Shown here one piece after another: positions 20,830 to 31,029 of a stretch of 64,000 nt of DNA. The position numbers were made by a program, and so were the translations under genes. How positions within the stretch are numbered: the stretch's first letter is position 1; every line of letters starts with the position of its first letter. The DNA comes from Anthracocystis setariae (lineage: Eukaryota > Basidiomycota > Ustilaginomycetes > Ustilaginales > Ustilaginaceae), in contig CAKMXJ010000011.1 in assembly GCA_928724745.1 (NCBI GenBank), forward strand, positions 124,001 through 188,000, written 5' to 3'. Below the pieces are notes generated by a model. The model was not told the DNA's origin and searched no databases. It saw nothing but the letters and a program-made list of their open reading frames with translations.

Positions 20830-21996
20830 ATGTCGACTCAACGTCAACCGCTCTACCTCCGTTGCGAGATGAAGCCCGCCGAGCACCGTGCGGCTCTCAC
20901 GCCCACCACTGCCAAGGCCCTCATCGATGCTGGATTTGACATCACCGTTGAATCCGACCCTCAACGCATCTTTGACGACAAAGAATACGTCGAGGTAGGA
21001 TGCAAAATCGCACCTCACAACACCTTCCACTCGCTCCCCGCCGACATCCCCATCATCGGCCTCAAGGAGCTCGAGGAGCCCGGTCCGGATCTTCCGCACA
21101 CGCACATCCAATTCGCACACTGCTACAAGAAGCAAGCCGGCTGGGTGGATGTTCTGGGCCGATTTAAACGCGGTGGTGGTAAGCTGTACGATCTCGAGTT
21201 CCTCGAGGACAAGAATGGAAGGCGAGTCGCTGCGTTTGGGTGGCATGCTGGATTTGCCGGCGCGGCTTTGGGTTTGCTGGCTCTTGCCGAGCAGGTTCAG
21301 GGCGGTCGATTGGGTGCTCAGAAGGCGTACCCCAATGAACAAGAACTTATCGCTCATGCTAAGAAGCAGATCGAACACATCAGGAAGGCGCGTGCCGATG
21401 GAAAGGTCAAGGCTCTCGTCGTCGGAGCGTTGGGTCGATGTGGTCGTGGTGCTATCGACTTTTTCGAAAAAGCTGGCGTCGCGCCTCAAGATATCGTCCG
21501 TTGGGATATGGCCGAAACCTCGGCTAAGCACGGTCCGTACCAAGAACTCCTCGACGTTGACATCTTTGTCAATTGCATCTACCTTACTTCCAAGATCCCG
21601 CCGTTCCTGGACCAGCCTACCATCCAGGCCGCCGGTGCGCAGCGTCGTCTCGGTGTCGTCGTCGACGTCTCGTGCGACACCACTAACCCCAACAACCCTC
21701 TCCCCATCTACAACATCAATACCACCTTTGACAAGCCCACCGTCGACGTCGACGTCGGTACCGGTAATCCAGCTTTGACCGTGATTTCGATCGATCATCT
21801 TCCCACTCTCCTTCCCAGGGAGAGTTCCCAAGGTTTCAGTAACGATCTTCTGCCGAGTCTGTTGCAGCTGCCGCACGTGCTCGGTAGGGATACTACACAG
21901 ATCGACACGCTCGACGAGGGTAACGGTGCAGTGTGGCAGAGGGCCGAAAAGTTGTTCCGTCACCATCTGGCTGAGGCTGAGAAACAGGGGGCTTGA
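20830..21996 (+). CDS. LYS1: Saccharopine dehydrogenase (NAD+, L-lysine-forming)
   Basis: This 388-aa enzyme catalyses the last step of the alpha-aminoadipate pathway, saccharopine + NAD+ to lysine + 2-oxoglutarate. The N-terminal domain shows LYLRCEMKPAEHRAALTP and IGLKELEE, then HIQFAHCYKKQAGW. The Rossmann domain has VVGALGRCGRGAIDFFEKAG and DIFVNCIYLTSKIPPF. The C-terminal part includes VVVDVSCDTTNPNNPLPIY and ISIDHLPTLLPRESS. All are signatures of fungal Lys1. ATG 20830 in CACCATG context starts the conserved N-terminus; the longer frame upstream is 5' UTR. The C-terminus (EKQGA) lacks the peroxisomal SRL-type signal found in some yeast Lys1. It is intronless. Confidence 0.95.
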   Translation: MSTQRQPLYLRCEMKPAEHRAALTPTTAKALIDAGFDITVESDPQRIFDDKEYVEVGCKIAPHNTFHSLPADIPIIGLKELEEPGPDLPHTHIQFAHCYKKQAGWVDVLGRFKRGGGKLYDLEFLEDKNGRRVAAFGWHAGFAGAALGLLALAEQVQGGRLGAQKAYPNEQELIAHAKKQIEHIRKARADGKVKALVVGALGRCGRGAIDFFEKAGVAPQDIVRWDMAETSAKHGPYQELLDVDIFVNCIYLTSKIPPFLDQPTIQAAGAQRRLGVVVDVSCDTTNPNNPLPIYNINTTFDKPTVDVDVGTGNPALTVISIDHLPTLLPRESSQGFSNDLLPSLLQLPHVLGRDTTQIDTLDEGNGAVWQRAEKLFRHHLAEAEKQGA

Positions 21997-22237
21997 CTAA
22001 AAATAAATCGCTCCTCCCATAACTGAAGGAATCGACTTGTGTGTGTGTTTTTTTTTTCTGTATCATCATCTCAAAACGACGTTAAAATACCAACAATGCG
22101 ATTCGACTGAAATTCGTCTGTGCTTCAGCTACAAACTGAGGGGCGGAGGTTGAAGGTAAGGTACAGTAGTAGTAGTAGTAGTGTGAAGATGGTGTAGCTT
22201 TGCGACCACAAGTGATTGCGACCGCGCGGGGGGGGGA

Positions 22238-22741
22238 TTATTGTTGCGGGTTGAGACTCTTCTGAACGCCGATTTCTGGCTGGGGAGTTGACTTTTCGTC
22301 TACCACTGTTGCATCTTGTGATCTAAGGGCGATTTTTCGGGCACGATTGATTTCAAAGTAGCAATGCGAGCAAATATGATGTTGAACTTTAGGTTTGCCA
22401 CATGCACTACAATGTACTAAATCCACTCGATCCTTCAAACCCTTATTGGCGCTACGCATACTTTTTCGAGAATGCGATACTTTCTTCTTGGGAACAGCAA
22501 GTAGGATTCCATCCCACAACCTTCCCAAAGTATCTGTCAAGTTGGTCCCTTCCGCATTGGCGTTGGCGTTGGCGTTGGCGGTGGCGGTGGCGGTGGCAAA
22601 TGCAGGCGTGAAGCCCTCCAACGATGATGATGATGATGGAGCGGTTAGCGAGGGGAGACGCAGGGTGATCGAGGTGGAGAGAGCCGCGAGTCGAAATGAC
22701 AGCTGAACGTGGGTGCTAGCAGCACGTGCTGTCGGCAACAT
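22238..22741 (-). CDS. MRPL32: Mitochondrial ribosomal protein bL32m
   Basis: The product is 167 aa from ATG 22741. The mature part starts near residue 85 with AVPKKKVSHSRKSMRSANKG, the L32 signature, and carries a zinc site C-X2-C-X9-C-X2-C (CSACGKPKVQHHICSHC). The N-terminal ~80 residues are rich in Ser, Ala and Arg with no acidic start, which fits a mitochondrial targeting peptide removed on import. Within it an Ala-Thr/Ala-Asn run is encoded by a hexamer microsatellite (TTGGCG/GTGGCG on the plus strand, about 22556-22602), so its length is likely to vary between strains. The in-frame start at 22780 is TTG, not ATG. Convergent with LYS1. Confidence 0.88.
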   Translation of the reverse strand: MLPTARAASTHVQLSFRLAALSTSITLRLPSLTAPSSSSSLEGFTPAFATATATANANANANAEGTNLTDTLGRLWDGILLAVPKKKVSHSRKSMRSANKGLKDRVDLVHCSACGKPKVQHHICSHCYFEINRARKIALRSQDATVVDEKSTPQPEIGVQKSLNPQQ

Positions 22742-23126
22742 GATGTGTGAGTGACGAGATGGAGTCCAATATGTACGCACAATAGGCGTGTGTGTGGGTT
22801 AGGGTGTCGCTTGTGAGGGATGGTTTCCAATTGTGTCGACGAAAATGTGCAGAGGATGGTGGTTTGGAAGGTGGCAGGAGATGACAGCGATGAGGAAGAA
22901 AGTCAAAAAGGCGTGCACAAAAAATGACAGCCGCTTTCTTTCCCAAAATCGTAAATTCCGTACGATAGAATTCACACCTCAAACGCTACAACATCCTCCA
23001 AACCCAGCCCATCTTGACACACTTGACCAAGATGGCAAGCACCATCTCTCATGCTACGCTATGTACAATGATCGACGATAGCCTTTTCGAGGCTAATGAA
23101 TGCTGAATTTCATATGCGATCAGCAC
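22742..23126. other. Intergenic spacer, MRPL32 to PTM1-like gene
   Basis: This 385-bp stretch has no gene-like frame. It should carry the MRPL32 promoter and the 3' UTR of the PTM1-like gene, both on the minus strand. Confidence 0.45.
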
Positions 23127-25107
23127 CTAATCGTGTTTGACACTACGTTTGCCGGGCACAAGCGTCTCTTCCGAGTTGTTGGCACTTCGACGCATCAACC
23201 CCTCGCTCTCGCTCTCGCCCCTTGCACCTCCACTACCGCCCGCACTTCTTGACGCACTATGTTCCCTGCTCTGGTCCGCCTCGTCATCCTCGTCGCCAAT
23301 CTCGAACACCACCTCGTTCTGCTGTACTCGCTTGTCGCCTTGGCTCGTCTTCTTGCCCTCCATATCCTCATCCTCATCATCGCTGTCCATGTTATCAGGA
23401 CCGCGAGCCCCAAATGTCTCCACCTCGTACCCTTCCGCATTGGGATCATCGTCCGTTGCCAGCTCGTCCGACATGGCTAGTCGCATGTTGCTGCCCGTCG
23501 GCCTCCAAACCCACGCAATCGCGCAGAACACGGCGAAATACAACAGTGCCAGCCATCCGTCCAGCAAGAACCACCGATACCTCCACGTGTTGGGCGCGAA
23601 CCCGCCTCCGCCACTCTGCGAGAAGGCAACGGTGGACAGGACAAAAAACAGGAAGATGACAGCTACGGCACCGAGCAAGATGCGGTGAAGCTTGACAAAC
23701 ATGGAGCGTTTGAACGTCTGCTTGCGTTGGGTGAGGTACTCGATGCTTTGTTTGAGCGAGTTCATGATCCAGGTGAGGAAGGCGGTGAGCGTGATCGCCA
23801 GCGGAAAGATGAATGCAAAGATCCAGGCACCTCCCTGATCGAGCTGGATCAAGACGATGCCAACAGAGTAGAGAACGCCAAAGACAAAGTGTGCGGCGGT
23901 GAGAAGCTGAACTCGCTTCATCACTTTGCCGATGCTCGGTCGGATCACGCCGTATCCCATCGCTACGATCAACAAAAGGAAGAAGCTGACACTGTTGCGG
24001 CCTGCATCGAGGATGCTCGTGGTGATGAGCAGGGTGCGGGCAATCAAAGTGACACCGGTGTGTCCATCGACCGACTTGATTCGGAAGAAATCGATGAGGT
24101 GGTTGTTGAGGTAGTAATAGTAGAGCCACTGAGCGCCCATCTCGACCACGAGGAACGCAATGGTGCCCGAGATAAAGTACTGCACCTTGAGCAATTCATC
24201 CTTGTGCTTGATGCAAAGCGAGAGCCAGTAGATTCCGATGGCGAGGTAAAGGATGGTCATGACAAAGTAAAAGGAGAGCTTGGGATACTCTGCCGCCGGA
24301 AGGTTGCCTTTGAATTTGTTGAAGAACTCGACTCGACCTGTGAAAGTTGCGTGAATGGCGACTGCCCCTGAAGTCGAGTCTTGAATTGCGGTGAGAGGGA
24401 CTTCGGCTGATCATAAGGCAAGAAAAAGGGAGAGAGAAGAAAAGCATGAGTGAGGATGCTAAGAGAAGGGAGGTGATGGGAAGGATAAGGGGCAGCTCAC
24501 TCGCACCGAAGCAGTAATATCCATCCTTGGTCACATTGTACCGCTGTCATGGTGAACATGGTTGCGAATATAGTCGTTGGAAGGGACGAGAGTCAGCAAA
24601 CCATCTCTGCGTCGATTCATCTCTCTATGAAGCACTTACAAGTGACACCGAGTTGTACAGGGGCTTTGGCCCAAAATCCATCCTGTGCAGCTGGACTGTT
24701 GTTGCCTTGGCTTTGCTTTCATCGATGATAAAGTTACCCTGCTGCTGTTGGGTACACAAGCCTTCCTGGACGGTTTGGGGTGTACAGATGTAGTCCTTCA
24801 TCTGCAAGCCATAAGCACCGTTGGTGTGCGAGTACTTGCCGAGCTTGTCAAAGTCCTGGAATTCGTAAAACATGGTTGCAATGACGCCTGTCGAGCCGAT
24901 GTTGAAGATGGTCTGGATGTGTGAGTCTGGACCGGCAATCATTCCTGAACATGTCTGGCGTAGATCGTCAGCTTCAGAGATGGTGATTGTGAATGCATTG
25001 CTGGAGCTCGTGAAGAAAGTCAGCAAGGCAACGAGCGCTGGAAGGAGAAACGAGCGTATCGATCTACTTGGTTTGGATAGCGTAGATGGATGTCGAAAGG
25101 GCGACAT
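23127..25107 (-). CDS. PTM1/GPR107-type seven-transmembrane Golgi protein, three exons
   Basis: Exons 25107-24640, 24543-24501 and 24406-23127 give 596 aa. Junctions use GTAAGT and GTGAGC donors and CAG acceptors in phase. A signal peptide (LLPALVALLTFFTSSSNAF) is followed by a lumenal beta-rich domain of about 190 residues with paired Cys (QTCSGM, DYICTPQT, YYCFG). Seven hydrophobic helices follow from about residue 205, beginning FYFVMTILYLAIGIYWLSL. Motifs such as WLYYYYLN, DAGRNSVSFFLLLIVAMGYG and WRYRWFLLDGWL are hallmarks of the lung-seven-TM/GOST family (yeast Ptm1, human GPR107/108). The acidic cytosolic tail is rich in Asp, Glu and Ser. The family acts in Golgi-endosome recycling; the ligand is not known from sequence. 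ATG 25107 is chosen because it directly precedes the signal peptide. Confidence 0.9.
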
Positions 25108-25477
25108 TTTGTGATGGTCGAGGACGGAAGAAACCGTGCGCAGTAGCAAAAGCTAGGATGGATTGGGCCGTAGATATGGCGATCGTACTTGCAGGATCAC
25201 CTGGGTGATTGCAATGATATAATAAATGCAGTGGAGGGACGAGAAGGAGTCGGTGAGTGGTGCGAGCGGGAGAGAATTAGATGTAAGCGGGTGGATGCGG
25301 TGTGATGCGATTGGATTGGTTTCGGCTGAAATTGGCCGAGAAACGAGAAATGCAGAGTAGTCTCTATGCTGTGCTGTGCTGTGATGTGAGCCAGTGTGAT
25401 TGCAGCGAGACAGGGTCCAATCTGTGTGTTTCTTGGCGTGCTTTGGGCAGTATTAATTAGACTGTGTGGCATTTCCG
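25108..25477. promoter_or_regulatory. Divergent spacer, PTM1-like and methyltransferase-like genes
   Basis: This 370-bp region contains tandem TGTGC pentamers near 25368-25384 and no gene. It is the shared upstream DNA of two divergent membrane-protein genes. Confidence 0.45.
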
Positions 25478-26224
25478 ATGGAGCCTATCACCACATCCAT
25501 TGCCACCCGTCGATCAAGGACCGTCCAAGTGATCAATCTAAGGACCGCCATGGAAGCGATTCTCTCCATCGTCACCGATGTTGCTCGCGTCTGGAATGAG
25601 CTCACCTCACTCAAACAGGCAGTGGTGGTGCTCAAAGCGATAGCCGACATTGGCTATGGCATCCTTGCGCCATTACTGTTCGACAAGTCTCAGTTATCAG
25701 CGCGCAGCTTCATTCTGTTGCCATTGGTTGGGTTCGCCTACATCTTTTCGGATACGGCCATGTACTTTGCGCTTGACAAATCGGCAGATGCCACCCAAAC
25801 GTGGATCGCGGTTGGCTTGCTTAGCTACTCAATTTTCTTCTTCTGGTGGGCGCAGTACACTATGCGAACATCATCGGCTGGTCTTACCGGCGCATTCTCA
25901 CCGGACGAACCGACGGTTTTGATCACTACAGGACCTTGGGCGCTTGTACGAAATCCTGTGTACTCGTCGTACCTAGCATCATTGCTTGCTGGCTTCATCC
26001 TCACCAGTGCAAGCAACCATCCGGATCACGAGCACCCTTACTTGGTGAGCCATGCAGGAGGTATTGCTTTTGCAGCGCTCGTGGTAGGCTTAAGCGTCTT
26101 CTACCAGGCTATCAGGGAAGAAGAGGCCAAATTCAATTCGAGCAAATTGAGAAGCAAGCACGAGGCGTACAAGAAGCGAGTTTGGTGCTTGTTGCCTTTG
26201 ACCGATGTCATCGGCCGACGTTGA
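25478..26224 (+). CDS. Isoprenylcysteine carboxyl methyltransferase-like membrane protein
   Basis: The product is 248 aa from ATG 25478; a longer reading begins at GTG 25466. Four to five hydrophobic segments are visible: ADIGYGILAPLLF, FILLPLVGFAYIFS, WIAVGLLSYSIFFFWW and HAGGIAFAALVVGLSVFY. The core motif TTGPWALVRNPVYSSYL corresponds to the GPYxxxRHPxY cofactor-binding signature of the ICMT/phospholipid methyltransferase superfamily. The downstream AIREEEAKF matches the family's EE-containing segment. An ER-membrane S-adenosylmethionine-dependent methyltransferase is likely. The substrate is not clear: His is replaced by Asn in the RHP motif, and the protein is not an obvious Ste14 orthologue. 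Intronless. Confidence 0.72.
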   Translation: MEPITTSIATRRSRTVQVINLRTAMEAILSIVTDVARVWNELTSLKQAVVVLKAIADIGYGILAPLLFDKSQLSARSFILLPLVGFAYIFSDTAMYFALDKSADATQTWIAVGLLSYSIFFFWWAQYTMRTSSAGLTGAFSPDEPTVLITTGPWALVRNPVYSSYLASLLAGFILTSASNHPDHEHPYLVSHAGGIAFAALVVGLSVFYQAIREEEAKFNSSKLRSKHEAYKKRVWCLLPLTDVIGRR

Positions 26225-26926
26225 GCTCTCGCAAGCAGCCTCTTCTCTCCTCTCTCCATTCCATTCCATTCCATTCCCCTCCTCTCATCTTACTATTGTG
26301 ATACATGGAAGCTATACTGAAGCTTGCTTTTTGGAATATAGCTTGTTCTTACTAGCTCTCACTTGCTGTAGGACAATAAGCTTGCAACTTGTTTAGTATG
26401 ACAGCTTTGGTTGGTCGAGTGAGAATAGGTGGGGGTGGCAGATCGGGTTGTTGACACTGTAAGCTTGATCGGCGATTTGGTAAATTTGGTAATTGGTTGA
26501 CAAGTCACGCGGCTGCGATGAATCCTCGAAAAAAAAAAAAAAAAAAAAAGGCTGAAAAGAAAAAGACAAGTCGTCTCAAAATTCACACAACAGCGCTTCG
26601 TCCAGTCGAGTCGATAGCATCCAGGTTTCTCGCCAACCCAAGCAAGCAAGAACAAGCAAGAACAAGCCAGCATCGGAAGATCTGTTGGTATCGACAGCCA
26701 ACGCAAGATCTTTTAGCATATACCCAAATCTCGTCTCAAACGAGCAAGCAAGCTATCAATCCCGGACCGCGCTCGGATCACCTAGCATCCAGCACTCGGT
26801 CTCGGCACCTCAGCTTCCACTTCATCTCGAAGCGTCAATCTACCGGGCTGAAGCGCCAAACGCACTCGTGGTGTCGTGCGTCTGCCTCCGAGCCATCTCG
26901 TTAAAAGCCGCACCACCCTTCAAGGC
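26225..26926. other. Intergenic region with (CCATT)n and poly-A tracts
   Basis: This 702-bp stretch holds four CCATT units at 26256-26275, an A run of about 20 near 26530-26550 and AGCAAG/AACAAGC short repeats near 26640-26670. It covers the methyltransferase-like 3' UTR and the GLTSCR1-domain gene promoter. No gene is supported. Confidence 0.5.
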
Positions 26927-29578
26927 ATGCAAGCGCTTTCGTCCGTGTCTCGCTCCACAACCCTTCAGCAGCAGCAGCAACATCAACAGCAACACCAGTC
27001 CACGTCGGATACCAGCTCAACTTTGACAACACATGCAACATTGACCATCGACCCAGCCGCGTTGCTGGCGCCGAGCGCTTCGTCTTCGTCCAAACCAGCG
27101 CTAATTCATCCTATAGAGGTCAAGCAGGAGCCAGACGAGGGCGCAAGTCTCAGAGACGCGACCGGATCGGTTTCCATCTCGCAAGCCAACGATGACCGCA
27201 ACAAGGTAGATGCGAGCAAACCAAGCGGACCGAGTACCCTCGTAAACGATGCCAAGGGAAAGGCAAAGCAGCAGAATGTCTTGCTCGTCGACGAATTCTT
27301 AAGCCGCGATCATAATGCCATCCTTCGACCCGACTTTTCAGCCTTTGTCGATGCACGCGATGCCATGCGCAGGCTGCTGCCCTACCATGTCTGGAACATC
27401 CCACATCACGATCTGCTACACTCGCTAGGGCTGAAACACGATCCAGTGCTCACCGAAGTCAGGTCAAGAAAACGTCGCCGCCTTGCTCTTCTCGAACGTC
27501 GGAAGCAGTCACTCCCTCGCGACGCTGTCAAAACGGAAGCCGGCTCAACGCAACAGTCAACATCGGCAGCGCCAGCATCCACCGAGTCTGGCCCATCCAC
27601 CACCAACATTGACACAGTCGATGGTATGCAAGTCGATACAAAGCTAAACGATCAGGCGATCGAGGTACAGCTGGATGATGCTGGCGATCATGTAGAGCTC
27701 AGCCAGCTCGGGCTGCCGATACCTCTTCCTCAAATCCCTCTGCCCGAGTTTCCGACGCTAGCATATGCCGAATCCGTCTTCGCACGTCGACATTCTCTTG
27801 TCGCACGCTTCCGACGCACGCTCACAGCTCTGGACACCACTCACAAGCGTGCACCCAACACCTCGATCTCTCTCGAGCATCTCGATCGACTCGCATACAG
27901 CGACGACCGCGAACAGGTGCTCGCTCAGATCGAGCAGCTCAAAGCGCTCAAAGCCAAACTAGAGCAGCTCGAACAAGCAAAGGGCATCCATGCCAGCGAA
28001 TCTTCGGCCAAGATAAAACTGAGCTTCGCAATCACCGACGAGATCGAACGCGAGCGCGAAAAAGAGCGAGAATTGGACAGAATCAAAAGGCAACAGGAGA
28101 GGGCAGCAGCCAAAGCGGCCAAGCTGGAAAAGGAAAGGGAGGCACGCCATCGTCTCGGTATCTTTACTCCACCACCCGACCCATCGCCAGCGCTCGACAA
28201 GAAAAAGCCAATCGCCTCATCGCCAGCACCGCAAGCTGTCTCTTTACCCTTGCCAACGCCATACTCTTCCGCCAGCACTCCAGCAAGCACATCTGCAGGC
28301 TTTCCTTTCCCACCCGCTCCCAATCTCCCCTACGCTCAGCCTGGCCTCAATGGCTTCCCCATGCCACCACCCTTTTCTGCTCCAGCTTCTGCTTACAGCT
28401 CGATGCCAGCAACACCTTACGGCACTGCACCACCCTTCGCAGCTATGCCTGGAGCACCCGGCATGATGCCAAATGGCATGCCAGCTATGCCAACACCCAC
28501 TTCTGCTCCCTTCATGTCTGCTGCTTCTCCCGTGCCAGCCACATCCTCGGCATCCGTAGCAACGCCCTCAAAGCCACCAAACAAGAGTAAAGCCAAAGCC
28601 AGACCAACAACCGCAACTGCAACTCCAACACCGAGTGCTCCAGGCACACCAGGTGTCACTCCGGGCCCGACACCGCATCGAGGAAGAGGTCGACCACGCA
28701 AGCATCCTTTACCAGGTACCCCAGGTGGTCCGCCTCTTGGTTCCAGCGTGCCGCGCAAGAAGAAGGAGAAGCAGGCAACTGCACCAGGCACTCCCGGCAC
28801 TCCCAGCGCCACTGCAGCCGGGTCGAGCGCCATGTCACCCCCAGCAGCACCAGCTGGGCCTGGAACAATGCAGGTCCGCCCACCATCAGCATCACCAGTT
28901 CCCCCCACCATGCCTGGTCCAACCCCAGGTTACTCTGGCGAGATGTTTGTATCGACTTTGCCACCAACACCGACGCCCGCTCGACCTGCAGCAACGCCTG
29001 CTGGTGGAGTCGCCGTTGTTTCAGCTACAGTTCGTCCGCCGACGATGCATCCGACACTTACGAGCGCTACCAGTCTCAACACGCCTCGTGCTACTCCACC
29101 GGTGGCTTCTGCGTCCGCATCGACATCTGCTACTCCAGCCAAGGTGGCAACCCCAAAAGCAGCGCCCAACGGCACTTCACCTCGTCCACCAGCATCGGCA
29201 GCCACAGCTGCACCTGTCAACACAAACCCTTCGATCCCCAACCACCCGATCCCGCTGCTCATCCCTGTTTCCTCTCTACCGCGACTCTCGGCCCTCGGCA
29301 TTCAACCCACGCCCAGCCCTCACATCCGACCTATCATCGGACCCAACGGACAGCCTCAAGGGCTCCAGGGTTTGCCCATCCCGATCGACCCCAACCAAAG
29401 CTTACCTGCAGTACTGTTGGGTATCAGCGAGGGCACTGCAGAAGCAGGCACCGAGGCCAAGCAGCAAATCCTTCACATCTCGGTTGTGCTGAGCAGATTG
29501 AGTCCTAGCCAACTTAGTGGATTGGCGGTGCTTATGCAAAGTCTGCAGGCTCAGGTCGAGGCAAGTAAAGCAAAGTGA
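26927..29578 (+). CDS. GLTSCR1-domain protein, putative chromatin-remodelling subunit
   Basis: The product is 883 aa from ATG 26927; the longer reading starts at GTG 26876. An N-terminal Gln-rich run (QQQQQHQQQHQ) precedes a conserved block near residues 125-175: LLVDEFLSRDHNAILRPDFS, AFVDARDAMRRLLPYHVWN. This matches the GLTSCR1 (BICRA) domain, whose core is D-A-x-x-R-L-L-P-Y-H. Such proteins belong to SWI/SNF-type GBAF complexes in animals; the fungal role is less defined. Further on come a coiled coil with EREKERELDRIKRQQERAAAK near residue 370 and a very Pro/Ala/Thr-rich middle containing an AT-hook-like RGRGRPRKHP. The last ~90 residues form an ordered segment (ILHISVVLSRLSPSQLSGLAV). 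I infer a nuclear, chromatin-bound role. Confidence 0.72.
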   Translation: MQALSSVSRSTTLQQQQQHQQQHQSTSDTSSTLTTHATLTIDPAALLAPSASSSSKPALIHPIEVKQEPDEGASLRDATGSVSISQANDDRNKVDASKPSGPSTLVNDAKGKAKQQNVLLVDEFLSRDHNAILRPDFSAFVDARDAMRRLLPYHVWNIPHHDLLHSLGLKHDPVLTEVRSRKRRRLALLERRKQSLPRDAVKTEAGSTQQSTSAAPASTESGPSTTNIDTVDGMQVDTKLNDQAIEVQLDDAGDHVELSQLGLPIPLPQIPLPEFPTLAYAESVFARRHSLVARFRRTLTALDTTHKRAPNTSISLEHLDRLAYSDDREQVLAQIEQLKALKAKLEQLEQAKGIHASESSAKIKLSFAITDEIEREREKERELDRIKRQQERAAAKAAKLEKEREARHRLGIFTPPPDPSPALDKKKPIASSPAPQAVSLPLPTPYSSASTPASTSAGFPFPPAPNLPYAQPGLNGFPMPPPFSAPASAYSSMPATPYGTAPPFAAMPGAPGMMPNGMPAMPTPTSAPFMSAASPVPATSSASVATPSKPPNKSKAKARPTTATATPTPSAPGTPGVTPGPTPHRGRGRPRKHPLPGTPGGPPLGSSVPRKKKEKQATAPGTPGTPSATAAGSSAMSPPAAPAGPGTMQVRPPSASPVPPTMPGPTPGYSGEMFVSTLPPTPTPARPAATPAGGVAVVSATVRPPTMHPTLTSATSLNTPRATPPVASASASTSATPAKVATPKAAPNGTSPRPPASAATAAPVNTNPSIPNHPIPLLIPVSSLPRLSALGIQPTPSPHIRPIIGPNGQPQGLQGLPIPIDPNQSLPAVLLGISEGTAEAGTEAKQQILHISVVLSRLSPSQLSGLAVLMQSLQAQVEASKAK

Positions 29579-29756
29579 GCTCAACTTTTGTAATGCAGCA
29601 TTTGAAACATGGCTTTGGTTCTTGCCTGGACTCTGAATGTGAACAAAGTACTCCAAGTACGAGATGGCTTTGGGATCTCTGCGATCCAACAGTCCCCCGC
29701 ATTGACTACTCATTCACGCAGCACAGTCAGAATACACAAGGAGACTTACTACATTC

Positions 29757-30764
29757 TTACAGGAGAGAGTTAGAAGCAACGTTGGAACTTGAACGAAGAG
29801 AACGCTTCTTGCGGAGAGTCTTCTCGCGTTTCTCGAGAGTCTTGCGAACTGTGCCAACAATCCTAATGATGTTAGTCGGATCGTATGAGCGGGGCATTGA
29901 CCTGTTCAGCGCTTTTGCTGTGATTGCGTCCTTGGCGGCGTTTTCGAGTTCTTCGAGCTGCTTTAGGGCCTCCTCGAACAGCGCCATCTTCTTCGTTCGA
30001 TAACCCTTGAATCCACCGCCACGGCATCGCTTTCCAGCCACGATGCAGTGGTCGCATACGTGGGTGGTTGGAGTCCGAGGTCTTCCTTTGTGGTTCTTGC
30101 CGACGCCATACGTGCAATGGACGCCGGCCTCGACACAGGGGGTGCAGCCTGGTGTCGAGACAAGGAATCCACCAACGATCGGGTCCGAGAGCTTGGGAAA
30201 GTCAGCCACCACGGCTCTGACTGTCCCAGCCGGGACAACGAATCGATGCTGTTTATCGAGAGACTTGCTCTCGTCGAGGGGCCCTGACCAAGCCTGGTGG
30301 ATGGGGAGGGGCCAAATAATATTACCACCCGGCGGCTGTGGCGACGAAGCAGGCCGGGGCTGGAAATGATGAGGGTTGGTGACCAGGTGGTCAGCCAAAC
30401 TCGGTTGCAGCGGGTGGCGGTGTATGGGAGCCGGCCCGTCATCGTCGTCCTCGTCATCGTCGTTGTCGGGAGGGATGACCATGTCATCATCCTCTCCCGT
30501 GCGAGGGCCTTCGGGCACCTCGACTCCATCACTGTTATGCAGGAACAAGGGCTGAAGCCCGGCGATGTTACGACTGCTGGTCATGAGTGACTCAGCAGTT
30601 GCCTCGCTCGTTGGAGCTAAGGCCCGTGCGATTGTGCCCCCACTTGGTTCATCCGGGGGCGAAGGGATGGTAGTGGTCATGCCAGGCGTGGCAGAGGACG
30701 ACGATGTTGGTGGTGATGCCTCGCCGTCGTTGGCGGGCAGAGGGGAGGTGGTGGAGGGAGCCAT
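29757..30764 (-). CDS. Cys-cluster (Zn2Cys6-like) protein, paralogue of the retrotransposon's extra ORF
   Basis: The product is 335 aa from ATG 30764; the longer reading starts with TTG. The N-terminal half is disordered, with Ser/Pro and an acidic run (DNDDDEDDDD). The conserved half starts with IIWPLPIHQAWSGPLD, then KQHRFVVPAGTVR. Six cysteines follow with spacing C-X2-C-X6-C-X19-C-X2-C-X6-C. The C-terminal part is helical and basic (NIIRIVGTVRKTLEKREKTLRKK). Both 3-Cys halves match the C-X2-C-X6-C half of Gal4-type clusters, but the 19-residue linker is longer than the usual 5-12 and the basic residues after Cys2 are missing. The same block, with identical spacing, is encoded in the retrotransposon at 43851-45608. 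No LTR traces flank this copy. It may be a host gene captured by the element or a domesticated element ORF. A GTAAGA next to the stop could be a donor for an unseen last exon. Confidence 0.72.
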   Translation of the reverse strand: MAPSTTSPLPANDGEASPPTSSSSATPGMTTTIPSPPDEPSGGTIARALAPTSEATAESLMTSSRNIAGLQPLFLHNSDGVEVPEGPRTGEDDDMVIPPDNDDDEDDDDGPAPIHRHPLQPSLADHLVTNPHHFQPRPASSPQPPGGNIIWPLPIHQAWSGPLDESKSLDKQHRFVVPAGTVRAVVADFPKLSDPIVGGFLVSTPGCTPCVEAGVHCTYGVGKNHKGRPRTPTTHVCDHCIVAGKRCRGGGFKGYRTKKMALFEEALKQLEELENAAKDAITAKALNRSMPRSYDPTNIIRIVGTVRKTLEKREKTLRKKRSLRSSSNVASNSLL

Positions 30765-31029
30765 CCAGAAAAGTATATCGTCTGACAAGTCGGGAGCTGG
30801 AAATGCTAACGTGCACGGTGACTGCAGTAGTGGCGGTCAGAGTGGAGTCGCGTGTGTGCATGTTGCGTGCTCATCTTTTTGGAAACTGACCAGTTCTCCT
30901 CCGCCCTTGCTTTCATCCTTCCACTCACCATCATGTCTGGGATACCCTTCTGAACAGCTGCCGCAACTCGACAAAAAGCCAGCACAACTACTTCATCGGA
31001 CGCCTTTGCTAGCGTCAAGGGCCGACATC

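Noticed and set aside
30565..31029. N-terminal extension of ATG6 by 155 residues
   Set aside because: It overlaps the divergent gene and its upstream DNA, and Atg6 proteins start at the CxxC motif coded from 31030.
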